From: an uncultured Verrucomicrobiota bacterium
GTDB lineage: Bacteria; Verrucomicrobiota; Kiritimatiellia; RFP12; UBA1067
Reading direction: 5' to 3'
NCBI GenBank assembly: GCA_946615275.1
Contig: CAMOHV010000070.1
Coordinates: 1-6,473, forward strand
Length of the DNA stretch: 6,473 bases
The position numbers were made by a program, and so were the translations under genes. Positions 1-6,473 of this stretch are shown here, piece after piece. The stretch's first letter is position 1; every line of letters begins with the position of its first letter. Under the pieces are notes generated by a model, which saw only the letters and a list, made by a program, of their open reading frames with translations, did no database searches and was not told the DNA's origin.

Positions 1-1
1 G

Positions 2-3000
2 GACGGCTGGAACACGTCCACCAACTGGGAGCCGAACGGCGTGCCGGACGCGGGCGACACGGCCGTCTTCAACAACTCCGTGACCATCTCCTCTGCGATT
101 GCGCTTAGCGAGGGCGAGCTCGTCATCTCCGTCCCTTCGTCGGGAAGCACCGCAGTCTACACAGTGACGCTTTCGGGCGTGATATCGGGCGCGGGCGGCA
201 TACTGGCGCAGCCCATCCGTAGCGGAACGAAGAACAACACTCTTGCGTTCTCCGGCACGGCAAGCACGTTCACAGGGCGGTTCCGCGTCACAGGCAGCGG
301 GATCACGCAGGTTCAGAAGCTCGCCAACCTTGGCGAGAACAGCTCGATAGGCCGCGGCACGGCTGGAGTGCCGGTGAGCATAGAGGGGGGGACGTTCACC
401 GTGGCCTCCACATGCAGCTCCGACAGGCCGTTCTACTTGCCGTCCAACTACACGCAGCTCAACGCCAACAGCGGCGCGACGGTGACGCTCACGGGAGACC
501 TCACGGGGACGAAGGTGCTTTGCCGGAGTTCGGGCAACTTCGTCTTCAAGGGAGAGCTCTCCGACGCCTTCACGACCGTTTCCCGCACCGACTCCGGCGA
601 GATGCGCCTCGACAACGACCGAAACTCCTTCACGGTGACGCCGTCCGCTAGCGCCGGCACTCTGGGCTTCACGTCGGCGGCGGATTCCGGCGTGCCCTGC
701 GCTCTGGGCGCAGGAAGCAAGGTCTCGATCGGGCAGGGCAACACGACCTGGGCCAAGTTCTCGTACTGCGGCGAGACGGACGCCGCCATGGACCGCACGC
801 TGGAGATCACGTACGCGACGAATTTCACGGAGACGAACTACAAGACCTACTACAAGGGCATAGAAAACCGCACCGCCGGCACCACCTTCACGTTTAACGG
901 CGCGATAGTGAACAAGACGCCGGCCGCGGAATACGCGCTCCTGAGGATCGGCGGAGAGGGGGACGTCCTTTTCAACGTGCCGCTGCCCGCAGGGGTATAC
1001 GTGACCAAGTACGGATCGGGGACGGCGACGATCGGGTCGGATTCCGCGCAGACGAAGAAGATGATCGTGTCTGATGGGCGGCTGGACGTGGCGGGATCGA
1101 TCCCGGCGGCTTCCGAAGTGGAGGTGGCGGGAGGGACGTTGGGCGGAACGGGCGTCGTGCACGGCGCCACGGCGATCCTTTCGACGGGCGCGCTTTCGGC
1201 AGGCACGGTCGCGGAGTGCGGGACGCTCATATTCGACGCTGCGGAGAATCCGCTGGTGATGGAGAGCGGATCGTCCCTGAACGTCAAGGTGGACGCCGTC
1301 AATGGGACGAACGACATGGTTGTGGTGGCCGGCGCGCCGAAGGTCACGGGCGTCGTGACGATTCGGCTTTCGGGCTGCGTGCCCGGCAGAACGTACACGG
1401 TCATGAAGTACGATTCGCCGCCGGCGAACATGTTCGCCCTGGGCGACGGAGTCGTCGGCGTCGTGAACGTAGGCGAGACGGAGCTCAAGGTGATGGTCTC
1501 AGGCGGGGCGCTCGTGTGGAGCGGCGACGCCGCGAACAACGTATGGGACTTCGCGACAGCCAACTGGAACGGCGATGTCTTCGCCGACGGCAGGGGCGTT
1601 TCGTTCACCGACAGCGGCGTGTATTCGGCGCCGATCAGGATCGCCCAGGACGTGGCACCGGCGGGGGTGTCCCTGGACGCGAACAACGGAGAATGCACGT
1701 TCGTGGGCGCGAAGATCACGGGCGACGGCGGCTTCACGAAGTCTGGCGCGGGCGGCCTGACTATCGCGAACACGAACGACTACGCCGGCGCGACGGTGCT
1801 CCATACGGGTGCGACGACGCTGTCGGGGACGCTCTCGGGGTCTAGCCTTTCCGTGCGCAGCACCGCCAAGTTCCACGAGACGCCCACGGGCGTGATAGCC
1901 GGAGACGACATCGACGTCGTGTTCTACACCGACGGCGTGGTTCTCGAGGGAACGAACACGTTTTCGGGCCGGATGAAATACGACTTCACGTCCGACGGCT
2001 CCACGGTGGCGCGCCGCGTGAGCCTGATCCATTCAGAATCGCTGGGCAACGCGGAGTCGCTGACCATATGCCCGAACTCTACCGGGAGCGTGGTCCTCCA
2101 GCCGTCCAACTCCCTCTCCGTGGCCGGCAAGGCGCTCTACGTGACGCGCGGCGACTCATCCTACAGGATTAGGATATCTGCCGACGGCCTCGCGAACAGG
2201 CGCTTCGAATGGGCTGGCGACATCGCGGTCCCGGACGGTTCCGGCGTCGCACCGTGGCTGTACATAGACTTCTCAAAAGGAAGCACGTTCTTCGCCGGCA
2301 CGCAGAACGAAACGGCGATATCCGGCTTCAGCAGCCTCACGTTCAGGGGCGACGCCTCCATCACCATGAGAGGCCGCGTAGACACGCCCGGAGCCTTCAC
2401 CTTCAACGACGGCGGCACGCGCATTTTCGCCTCCACGAACAACGTATGCTCCGAATGGGCGATCCAGCAGGGGGTGGTGCGCACCGATGTCGACCACGCC
2501 TTCGCCGCGAACGCCGTCCTGAAGATGGGCAAGAGCATCAGCGGCTACCACAACCACGATGTCACGCTCAACCTCAACGGCACCACGCAGCAGGTGGCGC
2601 AGCTGCTTGAGGTCAACCTCGACTCTAACGCCTCCGGCACGCGCCGCATCATGAGCGACGCCCCCGCGACGCTCGTCGTGAAGAGCGACGCGCTCGCCAG
2701 CTCCTACGGCTCCTGCATGGTCCGGGCCGACGGCAAGGTGCGCGAAGGGCGGATCGACGGCGGCGTGTCGCTCGTGAAGGACGGCTCCGGGCGCTTCGAC
2801 CTGAACGCCTCCACGAACCTCTTCACCGGCGACGTGACGGTGCTTGGCGGAACGCTTGCCGCGAACGCGCCGTTCTCGCTGGGAACGGGGCGCGGACTTC
2901 CGGCGCATCCGGCGAACGGCGAGGGGGACAAGGAGATCGTCGTCTCCGGCGGCGTGCTGGAGCTGAACGCGGCGCAGGAGGGAATCGGCGGGGCGGTCCT

Positions 3001-3217
3001 TTCGATCGGCGCGAAGGACGGCACGGCGGGCGTGGTTGCGATCGCCGACGGCGTGGTGCAGCGCGTCCGCTGCCTGAAGATCGGCGGCGAGCTGCGCGCG
3101 CCCGGCGTGTACGGCGGGGCGGAGAGCGCGGCGCCGCGCAGGCTTGGGTGCTTCGCCGGTAGCGGGCTCCTTGTCGTGGAGAGGGGCGTCTCCGGCGGCG
3201 TGGTGATCTTCAGATAG
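2..3217 (+). CDS. Autotransporter-associated beta-strand repeat (PATR-type) protein, 5' partial
   Basis: Large exported beta-helical protein. Its reading frame is open from the first bases of the window, so the start and any signal peptide lie upstream. The GTG at 41 falls inside a conserved motif and is not the start. At least 1071 codons are visible. PATR-type signatures seen: an opening block WNTSTNWEPNGVPDAGDTAVF (2-73); a GGTLGGTGVVHG turn (about 1130-1165); a second opening block with WSGDAANNVWDF and ANWNGD followed by a VSFTDSG strand (1511-1622); GGFTKSGAGGLTIANTNDY (about 1727-1785); and GGVSLVKDGSGRFDLN followed by a TGDVTVLGGTL turn (2759-2860). The protein is rich in Gly, Thr, Ser, Ala and Val, with regular short strands, as expected of a right-handed beta-helix. 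Such proteins are abundant in Verrucomicrobiota, Kiritimatiellota and Lentisphaerota and are thought to be surface or secreted; their function is mostly unknown. There is no C-terminal autotransporter barrel and no PEP-CTERM-like anchor; the protein ends GGVVIFR. It is probably the first visible gene of an operon with the GH16 gene. Family call is firm; role is inferred. Confidence 0.85.
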   Translation, partial: DGWNTSTNWEPNGVPDAGDTAVFNNSVTISSAIALSEGELVISVPSSGSTAVYTVTLSGVISGAGGILAQPIRSGTKNNTLAFSGTASTFTGRFRVTGSGITQVQKLANLGENSSIGRGTAGVPVSIEGGTFTVASTCSSDRPFYLPSNYTQLNANSGATVTLTGDLTGTKVLCRSSGNFVFKGELSDAFTTVSRTDSGEMRLDNDRNSFTVTPSASAGTLGFTSAADSGVPCALGAGSKVSIGQGNTTWAKFSYCGETDAAMDRTLEITYATNFTETNYKTYYKGIENRTAGTTFTFNGAIVNKTPAAEYALLRIGGEGDVLFNVPLPAGVYVTKYGSGTATIGSDSAQTKKMIVSDGRLDVAGSIPAASEVEVAGGTLGGTGVVHGATAILSTGALSAGTVAECGTLIFDAAENPLVMESGSSLNVKVDAVNGTNDMVVVAGAPKVTGVVTIRLSGCVPGRTYTVMKYDSPPANMFALGDGVVGVVNVGETELKVMVSGGALVWSGDAANNVWDFATANWNGDVFADGRGVSFTDSGVYSAPIRIAQDVAPAGVSLDANNGECTFVGAKITGDGGFTKSGAGGLTIANTNDYAGATVLHTGATTLSGTLSGSSLSVRSTAKFHETPTGVIAGDDIDVVFYTDGVVLEGTNTFSGRMKYDFTSDGSTVARRVSLIHSESLGNAESLTICPNSTGSVVLQPSNSLSVAGKALYVTRGDSSYRIRISADGLANRRFEWAGDIAVPDGSGVAPWLYIDFSKGSTFFAGTQNETAISGFSSLTFRGDASITMRGRVDTPGAFTFNDGGTRIFASTNNVCSEWAIQQGVVRTDVDHAFAANAVLKMGKSISGYHNHDVTLNLNGTTQQVAQLLEVNLDSNASGTRRIMSDAPATLVVKSDALASSYGSCMVRADGKVREGRIDGGVSLVKDGSGRFDLNASTNLFTGDVTVLGGTLAANAPFSLGTGRGLPAHPANGEGDKEIVVSGGVLELNAAQEGIGGAVLSIGAKDGTAGVVAIADGVVQRVRCLKIGGELRAPGVYGGAESAAPRRLGCFAGSGLLVVERGVSGGVVIFR

Positions 3218-3225
3218 TCCATCGC

Positions 3226-3229
3226 GGAG
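3226..3229 (+). promoter_or_regulatory. Ribosome binding site of the GH16 gene
   Basis: GGAG, within GCGGAG, ends 9 bases before the ATG at 3239. It supports that ATG as the start, which also puts a clean signal peptide at the N-terminus. It lies wholly inside the 21-bp gap after the PATR gene stop, consistent with translation from a shared transcript. Confidence 0.75.
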
Positions 3230-3238
3230 CCAAATCCC

Positions 3239-6043
3239 ATGTCGGTTAAGATCATTGCGATGATAATGGCGTCGGCCGCCTGCGCGACGGCCGCCGAGTT
3301 CGACGTCAACGGCGGCTTCGCCGGGAACGGCAAGGACGGCCTCCCCAAGGGCTGGAACTTCCACACGTGGGAAGGGTATATGCCCAGGCCGGACGCCTCG
3401 GTGGTGGAAGGCGACGCGCCGGGCGTGCGGGCCATGCGCATCGCGAACGTGCGCGGCAAGTACGGCGCGGGGGTGATGTCGGCGGCGAAGCGTCCGGGCG
3501 GACGCGGAGACCGCGTCACGGTGGCATTTACGGCACGCGGGAAGGGCAAGGCGTGGGCCACGCTCGTCCGGTGGACCGAGAAGGGCGGCTGGAACCAGAC
3601 TGAGCAGCGCGCAGCAATCGACCTCACGGACGAATGGACGGCGCACGAGTGCGCATTCACGCTGCACGACGGCTCGAAGGATGAGACCAAGTCCTTCCAG
3701 GTTGAGCTGGGCCTGGACAGCGGATCGGAGGCGGAGTTCGTCGACGTGACGGCGGACCATGTCCCGGCCACGCCCGAGGAGCGGGCGGCGGCCGATCCCG
3801 CCAGCCGCCGTGATCTGCGGTGGATCGTCGAGCCGGTGCGCGATCTCGTGCAGGACGACTTCGAGGACGCGGGGCGTCCGCGCTCGCCGAAGCCCGAGCT
3901 TGTGCAGGACATAATAGCGCCGGGCCTCCTTTCGAAGACCATGCTTGGGGCGTATCGCTCCGAAAAGGAGTTCTCCGTGCCGCTTGATGGGGGGAAGGCT
4001 GCGCGCATCCCGGACGGCGCGGGGACGTCCCTCGCGGCGAACGTGAGAGTGTACGACTTCGGGCGAAGCGCGCGCACCGCTGCTGCGGCGTCCGTTGGAT
4101 TCGCCTTCGAGGGCTCCGCGCGCAGGCTTTGCGCGCGTATTGAGAGCGATCCGGCGCGGGCGGATCTCCTCTGCGACGTGCTCGCCGACGGTGAGTGCGC
4201 GGGCCATGTGCGCGTGCCGGTGAAGTCGCTGCCGGCGGACTTCTCGCTGGGCGTCTCGGCCGGAGGCGAATGGATGTTAAGGGTCACGAGCCTCAGCGAT
4301 TCGAGCGTACGGGAGCGGCGCGGGGCGGCGGCGCCGTTCGCCGCCGGCATCGCGGCGCGCGCCGCGCTCGAGGTCTCGCCGCGCGGGGGACCGGCGGAGA
4401 TCACCGTCGATTCCCTCGCGCTCGGAGAGGTGAAGAGGCTCCTGAGGGACATGACGCCGCCCATCATCGTCGAGCGCGCGAAGGAGTTCGACCCCGTGAA
4501 GGCGGGATGGCCGCTCGTCTTCGCCGACGAGTTCGACGGCGACTCGCTCGACTGGGGCAAGTGGTTCACACCGTGGTACGTCAAGAAGGAGACCGCGCGC
4601 CACTTCTCGCTCGACGGCAAGGGGCATCTCGTCCTCAAGGTGGACAAGAGCCCCGAGACCGGCAAGCTCGAGACGAGCAGCATCTGGACCAGGGGCTCGT
4701 GGCGCTACGGCTACTTCGAGGCCCGGCTCAGGTACACGCGCAAGCCCGGCTGGTGGAGCGCCTTCTGGCTGTACGGCGTCTCGAACCGCAATCCGTTCTG
4801 GGACGGGTTCGAGATCGACATCCAGGAGGACTACTACACTCGCCCCAAGACGAAGGGCGGGCCCGGGCGCAGGACCATCGACCACAACGTGCACGTGAAC
4901 ACCGGCCCGCTCCTCAAGAGCTGGAACTACAACTCCGAGCTGCCCGGCCCGGTGGAGGACTTCTACACGCTCGGCTGCAAGTGGACGCCGTTCGAGATAT
5001 CCTACTACCACAACGGGAAGCTCATCTCATCCAAGTCGTCGCACAGCCCATACGACTCCGTCACGTTCGACGCCTTCCACCACGTCTACGGCCTCACGCC
5101 CCTGCACGCCATCGTCTCCGGCCAGATAATGGGCAGGCAGTGGTTCGCGAGCGACATCGAGGGCGTGGAGTTCCCCGACGAGTACGTCTTGGACCACGTG
5201 CGCATCTACAAGTACCCCGAGCCACCGGGCGAGGACCCGGAAGTGGCGTTCGCGAAGGGGCAGGACCGCTCTCTCTTCGCGAAGACGGGCGCGCGGCTGA
5301 GGTTCGCGGCGGACGTCAAGGGTGCCGCGAAGACGGGCGCCCCCATCAAGGCCGTGTATCTCTTCGACGAAGGCTACATGATCGACTTCAAGACCGAGCC
5401 ACCATACGAGTTCGAGGTGCCGTTCACCAAGTCGTTCTACGCCAAGACGCGCTGGGGAAAGGCGGGGCGGTCTGGAGTGCGGCCGGAGTTCGGGTCGTAC
5501 CCTCACGTGTTCGTCGTGGCGGCGCAGGACGCGAATGGGCGCGTGGGGCGCTCCGACAGGATCGTGAAGATACTGCGCGACGCGGACGGCTTCGAGCCGC
5601 ACGACAACATCGACCGCACCGTTCCGGGCTTCGTGCCGGCGCACCAGTACGACGACGGCGGGCAGGGCGTCGCCTACCACGACACCACTCCCGGCAACAA
5701 GTTCTGGGGGCGCAAGGTGCGTCCGGGCGAGGACGTGGACGCCGGCCCTGACTCGCTCTATTTCACGGACACTGGCGAATGGCTCAACTACACCCTGCGC
5801 GTCGAGAAGGGCGGCGCTTACGCGGTGGAGATAAAGACAGGCGGCGGCGCGAACATCCCCGACACGAGGCACATCCCGCTCTACATGGACGGGCGGCTTC
5901 TGGGGCGCTTCGAGGTGGACGTCGCGTGCCCGGGCGAAGGGCGAGTGCTCGATGTGCGCCTCCCTGCCGGGCGACATACGTTCACGGTTGTCCTCCATGG
6001 CCCCATCGGCTTCAAGGGGCTCGACTTCACCCTGAGCCGCTAG
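3239..6043 (+). CDS. Secreted multi-modular GH16 family glycoside hydrolase with CBM6-like module
   Basis: Predicted extracellular or periplasmic endo-acting enzyme that cuts beta-1,3/1,4-linked glycans, as GH16 laminarinases, agarases and carrageenases do. Residues 1-19 are a signal peptide (MSVKIIAMIMASAACATAA, type I cleavage near Ala18/Ala19). Residues 20-175 look like a CBM4/9-type jelly roll (GLPKGWNFHTWEGY near the start). Residues 176-404 are unassigned. Residues about 424-660 are the GH16 domain, opening LVFADEFDGDSLDWGKW and closing DHVRIYKYP. The catalytic motif EIDIQE is intact: Glu525 nucleophile, Asp527 assisting, Glu530 acid/base, in the six-residue ExDxxE form. It follows the aromatic segment PGWWSAFWLYG. 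Residues about 665-780 resemble a bacterial Ig-like spacer (PPYEFEVPF, then VVAAQDANGRVG). Residues 798-934 resemble CBM6 (GGQGVAYHDTTPGN, then GEWLNYTLRV). At 934 residues it is far longer than a single GH16 domain because of these extra modules. It begins 21 bp after the PATR gene, so an operon is likely. Retaining GH16 chemistry is well supported; substrate and subfamily are not determined. Confidence 0.9.
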   Translation: MSVKIIAMIMASAACATAAEFDVNGGFAGNGKDGLPKGWNFHTWEGYMPRPDASVVEGDAPGVRAMRIANVRGKYGAGVMSAAKRPGGRGDRVTVAFTARGKGKAWATLVRWTEKGGWNQTEQRAAIDLTDEWTAHECAFTLHDGSKDETKSFQVELGLDSGSEAEFVDVTADHVPATPEERAAADPASRRDLRWIVEPVRDLVQDDFEDAGRPRSPKPELVQDIIAPGLLSKTMLGAYRSEKEFSVPLDGGKAARIPDGAGTSLAANVRVYDFGRSARTAAAASVGFAFEGSARRLCARIESDPARADLLCDVLADGECAGHVRVPVKSLPADFSLGVSAGGEWMLRVTSLSDSSVRERRGAAAPFAAGIAARAALEVSPRGGPAEITVDSLALGEVKRLLRDMTPPIIVERAKEFDPVKAGWPLVFADEFDGDSLDWGKWFTPWYVKKETARHFSLDGKGHLVLKVDKSPETGKLETSSIWTRGSWRYGYFEARLRYTRKPGWWSAFWLYGVSNRNPFWDGFEIDIQEDYYTRPKTKGGPGRRTIDHNVHVNTGPLLKSWNYNSELPGPVEDFYTLGCKWTPFEISYYHNGKLISSKSSHSPYDSVTFDAFHHVYGLTPLHAIVSGQIMGRQWFASDIEGVEFPDEYVLDHVRIYKYPEPPGEDPEVAFAKGQDRSLFAKTGARLRFAADVKGAAKTGAPIKAVYLFDEGYMIDFKTEPPYEFEVPFTKSFYAKTRWGKAGRSGVRPEFGSYPHVFVVAAQDANGRVGRSDRIVKILRDADGFEPHDNIDRTVPGFVPAHQYDDGGQGVAYHDTTPGNKFWGRKVRPGEDVDAGPDSLYFTDTGEWLNYTLRVEKGGAYAVEIKTGGGANIPDTRHIPLYMDGRLLGRFEVDVACPGEGRVLDVRLPAGRHTFTVVLHGPIGFKGLDFTLSR

Positions 6044-6134
6044 GCCCTGCTGCCCTATTGCCGCCTTTGAGGGTGTATGGCAATCTGACCGTCCTTCTGC
6101 ACGGCGACCGAGACGATTTCGTAGTGGAATGACA

Positions 6135-6164
6135 TTGGCGCAGAAGGGTGGATTTTGGTATAAT
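6135..6164 (+). promoter_or_regulatory. Sigma70-type promoter with extended -10, upstream of the third gene
   Basis: The -35 TTGGCG (6135-6140) and a perfect -10 TATAAT (6159-6164) are 18 bp apart. The -10 is preceded by TGG, giving the extended form TGGTATAAT (6156-6164). The stretch is visibly more AT-rich than the flanking genes. Transcription would begin near 6171, giving a leader of about 89 nt before the ATG at 6260. The whole 6044-6259 gap is otherwise empty: I see no convincing terminator hairpin with a T-run after the GH16 gene, no known riboswitch and no tRNA. An alternative -35, ATGACA at 6129-6134, matches the consensus better but would give an overlong 24-bp spacer. Confidence 0.65.
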
Positions 6165-6246
6165 CTACATGCCGAGCTTTTTAGGCGAGCAAGGTGGTTT
6201 GTGTGGGCACTTGGGCTGCGAGGCCTGGTCCGCGAATCACGCGAAA

Positions 6247-6252
6247 GAGGGG
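6247..6252 (+). promoter_or_regulatory. Ribosome binding site of the third gene
   Basis: GAGGGG, in the context AAAGAGGGG, ends 7 bases before the ATG at 6260. It decides the start there in preference to the in-frame ATG at 6284, which has no purine-rich site in front of it. Confidence 0.75.
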
Positions 6253-6259
6253 TTTGCCT

Positions 6260-6473
6260 ATGAATAAGAAAAATGACTTCAAGATGAAGACGAGAAATCT
6301 CGCTGTCCGCAGGCTGGTGCTGACCGCGGCGTGTGTCATCGCCGCCGGGCGTTGCGCCTGTGCGCAAGGCGGACTCAAGGCATACTCCATGCTGACGCAC
6401 GACGGGCGGCGGCTCGTCTCGCGCATGGATGGCACTAACGAGGTGTTCGAGCTCGTGGCCGCGGATTCGCTTC
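6260..6473 (+). CDS. Signal-peptide-bearing protein of unknown function, 3' partial
   Basis: The first 71 codons of a gene that runs off the window. The N-terminus is basic (MNKKNDFKMKTRNLAVRR), followed by a hydrophobic stretch, LVLTAACVIAAG, and a likely type I signal peptidase site after ACA (Ala33-Cys34-Ala35, cleaved before Gln36). This points to export. The cysteines at 32 and 34 do not sit in a standard lipobox, so a lipoprotein is less likely. The mature part seen here begins QGGLKAYSMLTHDGRR and is too short to assign to a family. The start is supported by a good ribosome binding site and the gene has its own upstream promoter, so it probably opens a separate transcription unit from the GH16 gene. 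It lies next to a secreted glycanase and a PATR protein, so another envelope or secreted carbohydrate-related protein is plausible, but this is context only. Confidence 0.7.
   Translation, partial: MNKKNDFKMKTRNLAVRRLVLTAACVIAAGRCACAQGGLKAYSMLTHDGRRLVSRMDGTNEVFELVAADSL

Noticed and set aside
41..43. GTG at 41 as the start of the PATR gene
   Set aside because: The same frame is open back to position 2 and the upstream codons (DGWNTSTNWEPNG) are part of the conserved opening block, so the gene starts outside the window.
3272..3283. Lipobox at Cys15 of the GH16 protein (SAAC)
   Set aside because: The -3 position is Ser rather than Leu/Val/Ile, and a normal type I cleavage site (ATA or TAA) follows directly, so ordinary secretion is more likely.
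2273..4683. Two long overlapping open frames on the - strand (about 640-660 codons each)
   Set aside because: They cross both real genes, are rich in Arg, Ser, Pro and Ala with no recognisable domain, and are typical antisense shadows in GC-rich coding DNA.
4195..5751. A 518-codon + strand frame inside the GH16 gene
   Set aside because: Its product is an Arg/Gly-rich low-complexity sequence, and it is out of frame with an intact GH16 catalytic domain; it is a shadow frame.
6057..6084. Inverted repeat ATTGCC...GGCAAT after the GH16 stop as a terminator
   Set aside because: The stem is only 6 bp with a 16-base loop and no T-run follows; too weak to call a rho-independent terminator.
6308..6330. 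Twin-arginine (Tat) signal in the third gene (VRRLVLTAA)
   Set aside because: It has paired arginines but lacks the usual S/T-R-R-x-F-L-K context; an ordinary Sec signal explains it better.

Overview
This GC-rich window carries three genes, all on the + strand, and all appear to encode exported proteins. The mix is a very large autotransporter-associated beta-strand repeat (PATR-type) protein beside a multi-modular secreted GH16 glycanase. It fits a polysaccharide-degrading member of the PVC superphylum, most likely Kiritimatiellota or another Verrucomicrobiota/Lentisphaerota-type lineage. That assignment is inferred from gene style and composition; there is no rRNA or marker gene here to confirm it.

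Layout: (1) 2-3217 is the 3' part of a giant beta-helical surface or secreted protein whose true start lies upstream of the window. (2) After a gap of only 21 bp, 3239-6043 encodes a complete 934-residue secreted protein. It has a signal peptide, an N-terminal jelly-roll-like module, an unassigned middle region, a GH16 catalytic domain with an intact ExDxxE motif, an Ig-like spacer and a C-terminal CBM6-like module. (3) 6044-6259 is the only real intergenic region. It holds a good sigma70-type promoter with an extended -10 and a leader of about 90 nt. (4) 6260-6473 is the start of a third gene with a signal peptide. It runs off the window and I cannot assign it.

Genes 1 and 2 look co-transcribed: tight spacing, same strand, no terminator between them. 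The third gene has its own promoter, so a new transcription unit probably starts at about 6171. A reasonable inference is that the PATR protein is a cell-surface or extracellular fibre or adhesin and the GH16 enzyme is released or surface-held to cut a beta-linked glycan, such as a beta-glucan or a galactan. The substrate cannot be read from the sequence.

I found no tRNA, rRNA, CRISPR array, insertion sequence or attachment site, and no clearly new system. The points most worth a second look are the unassigned middle of the GH16 protein, the short C-terminal tail of the PATR protein, and the fact that genes 1 and 2 lie in the same frame, separated by a single TAG.
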